In this document: positions 1 to 12,628 of the stretch, in pieces | Layout of the letters: each line of letters opens with the position of its first letter | Position numbering within the stretch: the first letter of the stretch is position 1 | Assembly: GCA_022702545.1 (NCBI GenBank) | Contig: JAHRBC010000004.1 | Span: 2,976,001 to 3,040,000, forward strand | DNA: 64,000 bases | Direction: 5' to 3' | Source of the DNA: Phycomyces nitens | Taxonomy: Eukaryota; Mucoromycota; Mucoromycetes; Mucorales; Phycomycetaceae | Translations under genes and position numbers: made by a program | The notes under the pieces: generated by a model | What the model was told of the DNA's origin: nothing | What the model saw: the letters and a program-made list of their open reading frames with translations, nothing else | Databases searched by the model: none

Positions 1-18
1 GAACGTGCTGTTTGTCTA

Positions 19-243
19 CTATCCAAAAAAAAAGGTATCAATTCGGCTGGTTGCAATAGAAAGAGTGGGCTTTCCGGTCTGGGGCACTTTCTGGGACAAG
101 GCATTAAAGACAAATGTCTTTCCTGTGGCTTTTGGGCCATCGACAAAAAAAAAGAGCCTTGATGCGAGTTGGGAGGCATCAACAGTTTTCAGTATAATGT
201 CATATACTATTGATATACTTGTGTTTTCAATTTTCTTTTCCAA
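19..243 (-). pseudogene. Helitron/PIF1-type helicase fragment (decayed)
   Basis: A 74-codon open stretch carries a P-loop of the form GPKATGKT preceded by a hydrophobic FFFVD strand and followed by the FVFNALSQKV segment that is typical of the helicase domain of Helitron transposons and related PIF1 helicases (family knowledge). The usual glycines of the P-loop are altered (GPGGTGKT to GPKATGKT) and the reading frame stops soon after the Walker A region, so only the start of the ATPase domain is present. It lies next to a Tc1 remnant on the other strand, so this end of the window looks like a transposon graveyard. A functional helicase is very unlikely. Confidence 0.6.
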
Positions 244-288
244 ACTACATAAATTTGCAATGTCGAGAAGACGTAAATTCGAACTTTA

Positions 289-480
289 AATGTTCTCGAG
301 TGGCTATCAAAAGGTCCTGACTTGAACCCACTCCCAAACATCTGAAATAGATCGGAGGTCAATATACAATCAAGTTATATCAGATTTACATCACTAAAGC
401 AACCGAAAAATGCTTTGAAAAAAATAGTGAATAGTTATAAGAGAGTATGGGATAAATCTTGTTTTTCATGGGTAATATAA
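289..480 (+). pseudogene. Tc1/mariner transposase C-terminal remnant
   Basis: The translated stretch reads VLEWLSKGPDLNPLPNI followed by a stop. This is a decayed version of the very conserved Tc1 transposase segment VLEWPAQSPDLNPIENLW, which contains the last catalytic acid of the DDE triad. Here the ENLW part is lost (the acid position is changed and a TGA follows). After the stop the same frame continues with a lysine-rich tail ending near KRVWDKSC, similar to the W-D end of such transposases. No upstream transposase domain or terminal repeat is seen. Non-functional. Confidence 0.55.
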
Positions 481-3400
481 GAGTAGATATCCTATATTAA
501 ATAAATGTTTTGATATTACTATATAGACTATACAAAACATAGTATATGCTTGTAGACCTTTGGACTGGATTAGCTGTATATATTAAGAGTAAGATTAATC
601 CAATGACATACTTTTCATTTACACATCTTGATGGAGCTTACAAACTCTCGATACTTTTATACCAGCCATGTACTTGGTTAGATAAGTACTAGATACATAT
701 TCTATGTATGCATTGAGTTGATTATTTTTTTTGTTTTATTAAAGGTTTTTATCTACTCTGACGTCCAAGTATCGCTTTTATACCTAGAATGTATTTGACA
801 AAATGTGTGTATTTGGGTTACAAAAGCAATTCTAAAACAATGCATAGATATGAATCTGATTATATTGTTTCAGGAATCTAACTGGTGGTTTCTAACCCAT
901 AACAGAAGCTCTTTGATTCAAGGTATACTACAAAATTGCAGCTATGGTATAGTTGAAATAACAAGTCTTTGTATTCACAAAAAAAATAGCTAATAAAGGA
1001 TATTCTAACAAAAGTAGCTTTCTGGGTCTTTATTATTACCAACTCTGGTAATACAATTTATTTGAAAAAGTGCGATATTAATTTGGCAAAATTGTTTAAA
1101 TATTTTCTTTTCAATAATAATAATAAAAATGCAAATTCCGTGCTGCTTTGACTTTTAGTCGTATTACACGTATTTCCTAAACTTATTGGAAAGCCTGTTG
1201 GCAATCTATGTATCTTTTCTTGTAGATTCTTGCATAAATAATGTCAAATATAGGTCTCTGCAGCCCACTTTGTCCAAATTGATCTGCTTGTACAAATATT
1301 GAAACGAGTAAAATATTAAATGTCATTCCTAAAATGAATTTTTTTTGACAATCTTCTCAAAAGGTCAAATTGTACCACAGATTCTATCTTGGTGTCTACG
1401 CCGGACTCAATGGCAAATTTGGTAATACTTTTCACTGTATGCTGTTCAATAGCATGGAGTATTCCAATTCCAAGCTTGTGCTGAGCATAGTCTGGACATT
1501 TCTACAGTACCTTTGGCTGTTTCATTGGTGTGTATTATTAAAGGGTTTTCAAGACAATAATAATAATATAATCTTGGCGGTTCTAAATAGAGTTTAGCAT
1601 TTTAATACATCGTGTCTAATACCTTTGATATTATAGGCTTGATAAATAGCTCTTATGATTGACAATAAGACTATTGCATCATGTATGAGTCTTGTCACAA
1701 AAAAATATATTTTCGAGACCTCAAGGTTGGTTTCAAAAAATAAAGGAAGTCAAAATGATATCTAGTAATGTTAAAAAAAAAAAGGGAATGGCTACGGATA
1801 TATTTGACTATATTTCAAGTAGAATCCGTAAAATTGCCTCTACTGGAAATAAGGAACTTGAAGTATAAAAAAGTAATCAAGAAAGGAATATCTAAATATT
1901 TCAAAGCTATTTTAAGGATATGGCTTCTATCGATAAGATATATCATTTATAGATGGAATCCATTTCTATTGATAGAATACCTATGTCTTTATAATTAGAA
2001 TACTTTAATAAACTGAGGAAGGGTGTCAAACTCTGTATCTGATATTTCACAGTAAAGATAATGGGCTTGAATTGCAAGTTAATGATTGTAGGTATATATT
2101 TTGATGTAAAGAATCATACAATTAATAATTAATCAGCCGAGCGACTATTCTGTGTGTATTAATAATATCTTACTGTAACTGATACTATTCAGAAAGAGTG
2201 CCTTTGTTATGGGCAAGTCATTCAAAGTACTCTTTTTTTATTATTATTACTATTATTTTTGCAAGTGTCATATGGATGATTAGGGACCAGAAAGTACTGT
2301 CGGATACCTTCTAGTCATATTCTTCTCTGTGCAACAAACGGTACAAACTAGAGGTTTACAAGCAAAAGGTATACACTCTTTGTATTTTGGCAAAGTATAC
2401 ATAATGCCTTGCTCGCATTATATTTCCATTGTGTTTTCATACATTGCTTTTGTACCTTTTATACCAAATCTTAAATTATTCTCTCTAAATAAATAAAAAA
2501 GAGACTTGGACCTGCTGTATGGGTCAAGATATTTAAAATGCCTGTTTTAAATTATTATCTAATCATTCATCTCAAGAAAAATAAAATTACTCTCGAGATA
2601 AATTACCATCGTTTTCGTGTGTACATTTGATTTGTCATGACACCCACGCACGTTTAGGAAAATACGAGCGTTTTTGTTATTATTTCTAATGCCAGTACTT
2701 TATCAGGTGCTACATGGGTCTTAAGAAACCATAATAAGCTGATACTGTGTATATGAGAAATATACATATATAACTGGGTCAGGCACTTTAAGTTCTCCAC
2801 CAATACCATGGATATTGAAATCTTATTTAATAATCTCTCCTGACATTTTTAAACATTAACTCACTGACCTCTTATCTTGTATTACACGGCCTGTCTAATT
2901 CTGGGAAATGTAAAATGACAGGGCCAAATAAATGTTTTATGTTGTGAACAATTATTTTTACCCGTGACACTATAATATTCTTTTTTGAAATTGTACCAAT
3001 TTGTGGACAAAGAAAAATAAATATACCTTGCAAGGTGCAACCTGAATTTCTAGGCGTAGTAACTCGGACCAATTATTTCTTATATAATCGGTACCGATAT
3101 AGCTTTTACTATTTCATCGATCAAAACAATAGGTATCAGCAGCTGAATATCGGTACATCTTTTTATTTTATTTTATTTTTATTGCCAAGTAATACCAAAA
3201 TATAAAAAAATCTACTCTTTGCTATTCATAGCAAATTGGTTTGGGAATCTATACGCCACATTTGACACCAGCAAGAATAATAACAATAATAGTCCATATT
3301 AGATCCTCGATATACAAAATTATTAAAATTACAAGCCCTCTTTTTAGGTATATATTGAATTTTACCACAAAAATAATCCATCTTAATGCCGTTTTTGCCT

Positions 3401-6400
3401 TATTATTTAATTCCAAATATTTCTATAGTTTTTCTCGAGCACAAAATTCTGTTTTGAGAAGTGTGGATATGATTAGGATACCGCACAAGAGTTCTAAAAA
3501 GAAAATGCAAATGCATGTCCAATGGAAACCAGCGATACTTGTAAGTAATCCAACCGGTCAAGTGAGTCTAGGAAAAAAAACGACTTTTTAAGTGCATTTA
3601 GTATATACACTCTGTTATACACGTATTATATAACATTTCGGAATCCTCAAATATGGATAAATATGGCTTCTAGTAACCAGAGTCTACTCCAGATCCACAG
3701 CAACAGTGCCATGGTTGAACACCAGAAAAATAATCTACCACAACCCTTTTTTGCTATACATGTTATACCAATATTCCAAAATACAACTGGGGTATATACC
3801 AGTTTAATTTCGATGAACAGAGCACAATAATAGCAGGAAAGGGGGGGGGGGGGGTTGACTTGGTTGGGAATACTAGTCGTGTTACTTGGTGATCATGATA
3901 TTCTGGTGGCTGAAGATACAGACTCAAATTTGATGCTCTCGTAATCAAACGTATTCCTGACGTGTACGCCAAGACTCAATCATGAATAAGCAAGGAGAAT
4001 GAGGATCTACCATGGTGCAAAAATAACTTATGCAATTGACTCTCAAAGCTGTTTAGCCTAGAGATCGTTGTACAGATCCAAACCAACATTTGATTATCCA
4101 TGTCAAAGCCCCATCTGCAAGCAACTGGTATCCTCCAAGTCTTTACTTTATTTTGCCTGGTGCCCAATTATCATTCTGTCTACATTGCTGTGCGTAGCCT
4201 CTAGGTGATCACAAAGGGGTACCTCAAGCAATGACCAACGCTGCAATGTAGTATTGGTGCTGAGATCAATCGTAGAAACTGCTGCAGACGGCTTGTATCA
4301 GTGGCCAGACCATCATAATAATTACTTGAGCCTTTTTCAACCCTGTTTATCAAACCAACCATTCCAAAGCACACTCACGTCTTTCTGTAGCTTATTCTAT
4401 AGTGTATTAATGGCTTGGTCTTGAAGTCTTGGCAGCTGACCAAGTAAATGACTTGTAAATCTGCCTGGAATCAGTTTACCATAATCACTGCCATCCCAAA
4501 CTTCATCTGGTTACTTTTTTTTTCGAGAGAGAGAAAGAGATATTATACTGTTTTTTTTTCTCGAAATCCTTTGGTGCTGATAATATCAAATGGTATACAC
4601 CAGGTGCTCTTACTGATCTATAAAACGCTAGAGCAATAGGAATATACAAACAGGGGGTTCATTTGCCTTGACACCTTTCCAACATCTACGTTCCCAAATA
4701 TATAAAAAGTACTTTGGGCATTCACTTTATCATTTCTGGGTAGAAACTATAAAGGCGTAGCGTATATTTCACTAATGAGCATACTTTCAATCGAATGATC
4801 TGTTTATGGACATATGCTATTACCATTATCTGGGTCCAGGGCACCGTCCTGGGCGCACACTTTTATTAAAGAGCATAAGCACATGCGCTTTAGGTTCTAG
4901 TTCATCTATTCAGTCAAAAAAAAAAACAGCTACTTTACCGTCATTTGAAAAACAACGGTTTGACGGTGTATCGCCAAAGAGGATTACGAGTGTTTCCAAG
5001 TTTGATTGAAACATGTTCAGGGAATATGTAAAGGGTGCCCTGGATATTCCTTTCTTTTTTCTCTTGATCACCAAAAACTCTCAACTTTAACATGCATTTT
5101 ACTTTAAAGGCTAAACTTGGTCCTAAATGGCCCCAATCATACATTAAATCTCTATAATTTTTTGACTGATTCCTTTAAAGGGACCCAATCTAAAGAAATA
5201 TACAACCCACGGTGCCTAAAAAAAGGTCAATTAGTATTATGGTATACTTGAAAGGTATTAAAGAATACCGTTCATAAACCACGTGAAATTTGATTGGCCG
5301 GAAATATTAATTTTCATAAACTGCTAGAACCATTTGATTTTGGCTGGTTACAGCGGTATTTTCGGAAATGTTGTAGCATGCTTTGGAGCTAAAAATGACA
5401 CGATGCAAACTTTTTTTCTCCATTGGGGCCAGTATCACTCTTTTGAAACCTGATAGAGAATGCCCCCCCTGATAGAGTATTAAACTTATCGGTCTATACC
5501 AGCTATTAATTGTCTGGTGTGGTTTTCAAATATGCATGTACACTATTAGATGTGTGCAAAGGTCCCTGGAAAGGTTTGTTAAAGCACATTATAGTCCCAA
5601 GTCAAGGAGAATAATCAGAGCTAATGTGCTCCGAGGAGAGGGCAGGTTTGTAACACAGACAGACCTGAACTTCTGTCGAGGGTTTCGTAACACATTTGTA
5701 AGTACGTCTTTTTTCACATTCTTTGGAAAGGGTACATATATAAGCTATCCCAGAAATTCTGCAAGCTGGAGCTTATATCTGTGTGTTTGTTAATTTAGTG
5801 TGACATTTTACAAAACACAGAATTGAGACGGTGGGTCGGTAATTGAGAATAATAGTGCTAACAAGCAATATTCCAGCCAATCAGAATTGGTGTTACAGGG
5901 CAATCAAAATTGATGTTGTAATTATTTCTTGAAAATATAAATAGAGAGTATTTCTTTTCATGCATTTCCCTTTTTTTTAAAAAAAATAATACTTCATAAT
6001 ATGGCATAGATTATGTTTATGTAAAGATTGGAACTAGTTTATTGCTCATTAAGACAATTTCTACTTTTTACTATGGCCTCTGTCAATCTTTTATGATTTT
6101 CCCAATGTTAATAATAATAATAAAAAAGCAAATACAAAATGAACCCATGTGCGTCATATTAGCAAAGTATTCACTTGTATTTTCTGGTTATCCCAATGGA
6201 AAGAAAACCATGGCTACGGATTGATTCTGACGTTTTGCTGACACTATTACAAGCACTCGTTTAATTTATGATCAACTATTATTGGTTCTCTATAGAGCCG
6301 GATTCATGCATATGACTATGATCTTAATAAAATCGACACGGAATTCTCCACGTTGATAAATAGTCTAGAGAATATTTTCGAGTAGCATTCAAAACTACCA

Positions 6401-8843
6401 AAATCATTAGCCATATAATAAATGTTTTGCCATGATTAAATATCCAAGTCCTATACGAGCCTAGACAGTAGAATCTAGAAATACTTAAGGCCTGTTGTCT
6501 AGAAACATATACATACAAAAAAAAACAATGTCTATTAATCAATAAAGTAATCTAATTGGCAATCAAGAGCCACTGGTGGGTGATATCCAAAGTGGCCAAG
6601 TATATCTCCAAGACATATGAAATCGATTTTGATTGGCTTGTGACATTACTTTTAATTGGCTAGATACATAGATTCTGATTGGCTGCGACATTGATTGTTG
6701 GAAGCACTATAAAGCCTATTTACTTTGAACAACGTGTTTCTTGGTACAATTATTAAGGCGAGATCTCGCGTGGTACATGAAATTAGAGAGTACAAAGCAG
6801 CCAGTTTAGCACCAGAATAATTATCTCATTTATGATTTAGATAGTCAGGGAACGAGCAGAAAAAACGGAATGCTACCGCCCTTTAGTTGAATCACAAGTG
6901 GCAAAATTCTAATCAATACACACATATATTTTTTTTCTTTTTAAAAAAGAGCCTTTTAGAGCTGGGTATGGCAACAAAGAGAGCAGGGCTTGAAAAATAA
7001 TTAAAGAAAATCCTTCCAAACGATCTATTTGTATAAAGAATGTCTAGATTGTACATAAATTAGACTAGCTCTATGGTAACCTGTACATTTGACCATTTGC
7101 CTTATAGCCACATTGCTTCCAAACATGTCTTTGGAGCCTCAAGACACGCATTTTTCGAGATTGGTTACAAAACAGGAGGCTAATTATATTTCCTGGCTAA
7201 TCATATTTGAATACATCATCTATATGATACTATGATTAATGATTTCTTTCCTGTGCATTCTAGAAACATGTCGAATCATTGGCACAAGACTCTTGCTGAT
7301 TAATACCCTAGAACACTCTCTACTGCTTGGGTGATTTATAGCATTATATCTTTTCTTTTTTAATACCTACAACCATGCACTCGGTTTTGCTGCAACAACA
7401 AAACATATAAATGCTGTGCTATTTTTAGGTATATTAAGGCGCCACTCAATTCGGCGATATTTATTAGTCACGTTCCTAGATTTGTGACTTAATATGGCAA
7501 CTAATATGCCCTAAGCAATACTGATTGGATGCGGCTAATAAACACACTGTTTTTAAATGTACAAAACGGCCATTTTGCCCTCTCATTTTTCATATGAAAA
7601 AAATCAAGAATAGATATGTTGTAACTTGAAAATCGAATTCTCTTCTTCTTTTTCTCTTTCCTTGGCTGAGGACAAGGTGGTGGATAGAAAGGAAACCTGA
7701 GAGACAGTCGTCAAAGGACGTCAGTTTGGTGGATCTTATGACATCACCCCCTGGATCTTCCGAGAATCTTTGAGGTTTGGATTGTTTTTTTCTTTTTCTT
7801 TTTCTTTTTATATATATACAAAATGTATTTATATATATTGTAAAGGATTGGTGTGCTTGCAGCGCCATTTGGGGTATAATACGCCTTGACATAAATAGCT
7901 TTTCTTCTCTTGGGTCTCCAGGCGATCAATGAAGTAATGATTTATGTTTCTGATCACTGGACATATTGTCATGGAGAAGACAAAATTTCTTGGTGATTTG
8001 CCGTCAGACTGATCACCATGGCAACTGTAAATGAATAAATAAATAAATAAATTTTATATCTTGGATCTGATACAAACTGGCCTGTGTTTCAAATATGATA
8101 AAAAAAACAATATTCTTTATTCATTTCTGAACCACTCCCCAATGAACCCAATTCGCAAGACAGTTATGGCTCCGTTTAGAAGGATAAGGTTGGATAGTTT
8201 CTAATAAAGGACACTGTACAACAGCTGAACCTTGTCCAGGAATTTGATCGGATCCTGAAAGAATCACCAAGTATGCTCGGCTCACAAGATAGACTTGGGT
8301 AGGCAGTACAGATGTGCTTAGAGTCCAATTCAGCAAGAGCACAAGAGATGGATTTGAAACATAAACATATCACTAAAGGACAGCCTGGAAAATGGACAAG
8401 GACAATTCCGGGTAGCAAGGACCACGTGTAGAATTGCTCAAAGAACCCCAATGGAGATAACATGATCTTTGCAAAGACATTTATAAAATATAAGAGTGAT
8501 ATTGCAATAAAAGCACGCTGGTAGTGGTGAAGCCTCTGAAAGAACAGCCGGTTAGGGTTCAAGTACAAATATTGTGTGCCTGACCCAACTGACGTTGCAA
8601 AGCCTGGTATGGTTTTTTTTGCGGTTATTTTGCCCTTGGAAGGCGAGTTTCTCAGTCACTTGTTTAATTTTTGTAATATTTTTTTTTTATTGGCCGCCTA
8701 CAAAAAAAAAGCATCTTCTTTTTCATTTCACTATTAAATACCTCCCTCTCTTTAACTCTTTTTTGATTTTGTTTCCTACGCCCTTCACCACATTGCCAGC
8801 CACTTGAGACAATTATTTTTTCAGCTGTGCATGTATAATTTTT
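481..8843. other. Gene-poor A+T-rich region
   Basis: No convincing protein gene was found in about 8.3 kb. Open frames here (for example at 3241-3591, 4806-5009, 5536-5793 and 8176-8568) lack recognisable domains, have no coding-like codon pattern and no supporting splice structure. A somewhat less A+T-rich patch at about 3,640-4,450 may be a decayed gene, but nothing in it is recognisable. A run of 14 G occurs at 3841-3854. Several ATTGGC/GCCAAT boxes lie between about 5,290 and 6,700 (see the separate entry). No tRNA-like B boxes were noticed. Confidence 0.5.
6555..6713 (+). promoter_or_regulatory. CCAAT-box (ATTGGC) array with TATA box, no gene attached
   Basis: ATTGGC occurs at 6555-6560, 6632-6637, 6655-6660 and 6678-6683. 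The last three are spaced exactly 23 bp apart, and a TATAAA follows at 6708-6713, 30 bp after the last box. CCAAT boxes bound by the HAP/NF-Y complex are common in fungal promoters. No open reading frame of note follows within 1 kb in either direction, so this could be the promoter of a non-coding RNA, a relic promoter, or chance in A+T-rich DNA. Confidence 0.35.
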
Positions 8844-9686
8844 ATGCCTCTTATCATGACCCTCGCTTCAATAAAGCATTCGCCCCCTCAGAGCATCTCC
8901 TCTCAGACTAACCACAGTCGCTGGCGGCGAGGGCTAGCAATGTTCACCAAATGGTCCCAGAATTCGCGCAACAAAAAGCGCTGGGATAATTCACCTACTG
9001 CTCTTGCTGCAGCCACCGAGAAAGTCTGCCACAGACAGGCTAGCTCGACGATCAAATGCGAAGATCTGACTGCAAAAGAATTCGCCCAGCTGACGGGCAT
9101 CAAAATCAGATCAACCGACGACGAGTATGAGGACGAAGAGGCTTATTATGCCACAGCCCCCCTTACCACCGACCTTCCTATCAATGCCTACCAGTTCTCA
9201 GTCCAGTCGGCCCGTTCAGCCCAGTCGTCCGAGTCGCGCGCCAAACAGAGCCTGCTGCGTATTTGGGACTCGGATTTCTGGCAGCATCAGTCACACACCA
9301 TCAACTTCCACCCTGCTGTCTCCCGGATCCACCCTACCAAGAGCAAGTCGATGCCTGTCCAGCCGATCCCAATCCACTCTTCGGCCTGTTCTGACCACAC
9401 CGCCCTTTCCTCTGTCGGCTCTACCTTTTCAGCCCACTCTAGCTCTGGCTCAACGGAAGCCACTAGCTACACATCCCACGACACTCCCTTTCTCTCCCAC
9501 ATCCGTCGCCAGTCTACATTCGCGATAGATCCAAGCGCCAAGCCTCAGCAACGAGCAACTAACGTCATCCAGAAAGGCCGCTTCAAAATCGTCCTTGGAC
9601 ACGACCACGACGGCACAGACGAGCAGGTTATCGCTCTTCCCGAACAGGTCGTCGAATGGAAAAGAAAACGAACCGACCTTTCCTAA
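8844..9686 (+). CDS. Ser/Thr-rich protein of unknown function (280 aa)
   Basis: A single-exon gene of 280 codons with clearly coding composition (C-ending codons, CTC, ACC and TCC rich) compared with the A+T-rich flanks. The predicted protein is basic at the N-terminus (HSRWRRGLAMFTKWSQNSRN), has an acidic patch around residues 95-103 (DDEYEDEEAYY), a long Ser/Thr/His-rich middle, and a compact C-terminal stretch containing KGRFKIVLGHDHD and ending in basic residues. No membrane segment, signal peptide or known catalytic motif is visible. The short element LTAKEFAQLTGIKI and the KGRFKI element look like conserved islands in an otherwise disordered protein, which suggests a regulatory or scaffold role, but that is a guess. 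MTLASIKHS a few codons downstream is an alternative start. I do not recognise the family. Confidence 0.7.
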   Translation: MPLIMTLASIKHSPPQSISSQTNHSRWRRGLAMFTKWSQNSRNKKRWDNSPTALAAATEKVCHRQASSTIKCEDLTAKEFAQLTGIKIRSTDDEYEDEEAYYATAPLTTDLPINAYQFSVQSARSAQSSESRAKQSLLRIWDSDFWQHQSHTINFHPAVSRIHPTKSKSMPVQPIPIHSSACSDHTALSSVGSTFSAHSSSGSTEATSYTSHDTPFLSHIRRQSTFAIDPSAKPQQRATNVIQKGRFKIVLGHDHDGTDEQVIALPEQVVEWKRKRTDLS

Positions 9687-10110
9687 TCATTAAGACTTTG
9701 AGTCTTCAGCAAGTCTGTCAACCCAAAAAAATCCAAAAATACATACACACACACACAAACACACAAACACATTCTGTATACCCGCAATTCAACTACTCTT
9801 TATGGCCTCCCTTCTTTCAGGCCCCCTCCCTCTTTTTTTTTATATTTTCATTTCGCTCATGACCTTTTGCCTTTTTTCCTTTTTCCTTTTAGTGCCTATG
9901 ATTTCCTTTCCTTTCTACATTCCAGACTTCACTTGTAAAAACTACCTTGTCTTGGATTATGAAATGTATATATACACTTTATAAATTTAATATAATAAAA
10001 CATACACCAACCAACCTTCATTCGACATCCGATTTGTTTTTTGGATCGTGACTGATAAAGTTTGCAATATTTTTTCCTGCATCCTCTTGATTAAAATACA
10101 CCTCTTTACC
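9687..10110. other. Intergenic spacer with CA repeat
   Basis: Holds the 3' end of the Ser-rich gene, a short CA/CAAA-rich tract at about 9744-9770, T-rich stretches and the promoter region of the next gene. No further gene seen. Confidence 0.5.
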
Positions 10111-11741
10111 ATGTTTAAAGGAAAAGGAAAACAAAAGCTGATTGACACTACACAAATCGACAACCTGCCTTGGTATAATTTGTCTTTTGCATCCTTGCAG
10201 CTCACTCAAAAACACCACATATCATCATCACCAGGGTTGAAAAGTATCGTCCAGCTCAATTAGATGATCTCGTGTCCCATCAAGACATTACCAACACAAG
10301 TTGAGTGTGTGTTGATCACATAGCCAAATTCGAATCTTCTAACCACCAGAATCCAAAAAAAGTCAAGGCGTTTATTGAAGCCGAACGCCTTCCCCATCTC
10401 CTGTTCTATGGCCCACCAGGTACTGGAAAGACTTCGACGATTCTTGCGTGTGCACGCGCTCTCTACAAAGACCACTACAAATCCATGATTCTCGAGGTCA
10501 GAAATTTATGGAATCATACTGTGCGAGCATCTAGAGGAAACCTAACGCGGAATCCCTAGTTGAATACTTCTGATGATCGTGGCATTGACGTTGTACGTGA
10601 ACGAATCAAGAATTTCGCCAGTACGCGCAACATGTTTAAGCAAGTTGTTCAATAGGTGTTTGATGATTGATGTTAACTTTGAATTGCAGTTTGGGATTTA
10701 AGCTCATCATTCTCGATGAAGCAGATGCAATGACTACCCAGGCACAGGCTGCCCTGCGTAGAGGCAAGTGCTATGGTTTTTGACTACCTTGTGAACAAGC
10801 CAACTGACGGTGATCATGTCTAGTCATTGAAAAGTACACAAAGAATGTGCGGTTCTGTATCGTATGCAATTATGTCAGTAAGATTATCCCGGCCATTCAG
10901 TCGCGTTGCACTCGCTTCCGATTTGCACCTCTTGAGACTGAACAGATTGAAAAACGACTGTTGGATATTTCCGAGAATGAGGGGTAAGTAATAAGAGAGG
11001 ATAGAGGCATACATATAATTTGTGTGCATGTGTATGCCCTTTTTTCTGTCTGTCTGTCTCCTGAGGAGGGTACATTTAATTTTTTTGGATTCTACAAGAC
11101 ATCTATTGACATGAAAAGGGATTCTACCTAGGATCAATATGAGTGACGATGGCATGAAGGCACTCTTGAGACTCTCGAAAGGTGATATGCGACGTGCCCT
11201 TAATATCCTACAGGCATGCCATGCCGCGTACGAGTCTGTGGGTGAAACAGAGATCTACAACTGTACAGGCCATCCTCATCCAAATGATATTGCCAGCATT
11301 ATCAATTGGATGCTTACAAGCGAATTCACTACTGCTTTCAACAGTAAGACAGGAAACCCCAGGCCATTGTAGTAGATAACTAATATATCCTATAGATATC
11401 CTGAAATTAAAACAAGAGTCTGGCCTGGCATTACAGGACATCCTCGAAGAAGTCTACCTCTACATGAGCAATGTTGACCAGAGCCCCGATTCAAAAATGT
11501 TCCTATTGGAGACTCTTTCAGACATTGAGTAAGTTGCTTTTTTGGTTACAAAGATGGTTTCGAAATGTGCTTGTGGATTTCGCAAAGACATTTTTCCCCT
11601 TTATCTTTCTCACCTATAATGATGGCCCTGGCTGGCTGGGCTCTCTATAGGTACCGTATTGCTGAGGGTGCAAATGAGATGGTTCAGTTGAGCACCCTTG
11701 TTGGAGCCTTTAAGCTGGCCACAGTAATGGCGAATCCTTAG
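10111..11741 (+). CDS. RFC3: Replication factor C subunit 3 (clamp loader ATPase)
   Basis: Subunit of the RFC clamp loader that opens and loads PCNA on primed DNA; it corresponds to yeast Rfc3 and human RFC5. Predicted exons: 10111-10172, 10235-10299, 10363-10496, 10560-10639, 10690-10763, 10824-10983, 11132-11343, 11396-11528, 11651-11741, giving 336 aa (family about 340). Visible signatures: WVEKYRP near the N-terminus, Walker [10 protein letters not shown], an NTSDDRG box (usually NASDDRG), Walker [10 protein letters not shown], the SRC motif in QSRCTRFRF, and the C-terminal collar helices. Exon joins were chosen to restore this family pattern. Introns 4 (10640-10689) and 5 (10764-10823) only keep frame with GC-AG borders (GCAAGT donors). 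The second intron is predicted to end in AAAAAAAG, a weak acceptor; an in-frame alternative acceptor at 10323 would add about 13 residues. Confidence 0.93.
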
Positions 11742-12447
11742 CCATAGATTCGTTTGTATGGCTACCGAGTATTAATAGTAGTAGTAGTAGTAGTAGTAGT
11801 AGTAGCAATAATAATAATAAAGATGTAAAAAGTGGATATGTTTCTGGCTTACTTACATAGGCTTCAAATGTTGAATATTCTGCACCACATTACATGTTTA
11901 TGTTTATGTACAATCCATAGTCATCTAGGGCTGTCCTAGAACCCTTTTTCATACTCCCTAATACTCTGCAACTCAAAAGGCAAACGCAGGTCAACTCACA
12001 TTGACTATAAAACAAGTGCATGCAGATTAATTTATAAAGATAATATAATTATCATTGCTCTTGATTGGCAAAACAATTACTGTGCTTCATATAAATCCAA
12101 AATAAAATAACAAAAAGGAGTATGGAAAATCAACCAAAAATAAATAAAAAAAGGACTTCTTTAATAATGGCCACCTTTTTGATAGCCTTAAAACCACAAC
12201 ATAGACTTTCATTTCACTCCTCCAAAAATAAAAAATAAAAAAAATCCCCCCTTTTTTTTATCTATTTATTCTTCTTTGTTTCTCCTCATGGGCTTGATTT
12301 TCAGGTAGAACCCATTTACTTTCTCTTTCCGCTCGGGTTTCTACAATATTTATATACATAATAATATATATATATTTATATATATATATTTTTAAAAGAG
12401 CAAAAAAAATATAAATATATATATAATAGACTTCTTTGGTTGATCTC
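11742..12447. other. Intergenic spacer with TAG and TA microsatellites
   Basis: Contains a (TAG)n tract at about 11776-11803 followed by (AAT)n, A-rich stretches and (TA)n tracts at about 12355-12425. No gene is seen. Confidence 0.5.
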
Positions 12448-12597
12448 ATGAACATCTCACAGTTATGCCATGCATCCCCAAAAGAAGATCCATGTCAGCC
12501 AAAAGGATCAAGTGAGCCTGACATGGGTCCTTTTGCGAATGCTGGTCCACTGTAGGTATTCGTTTCTGTAATAAGAAATAATACCATTAATACATTT

Positions 12598-12628
<31 letters not shown>

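Noticed and set aside
3241..3591. 116-codon open frame in the left gene-poor region
   Set aside because: Ile/Tyr/Lys-rich A+T-driven composition, no homologous motif, no splice context.
8176..8568. 130-codon minus-strand open frame
   Set aside because: Cys/Phe/Ser-rich without family resemblance; probably chance.
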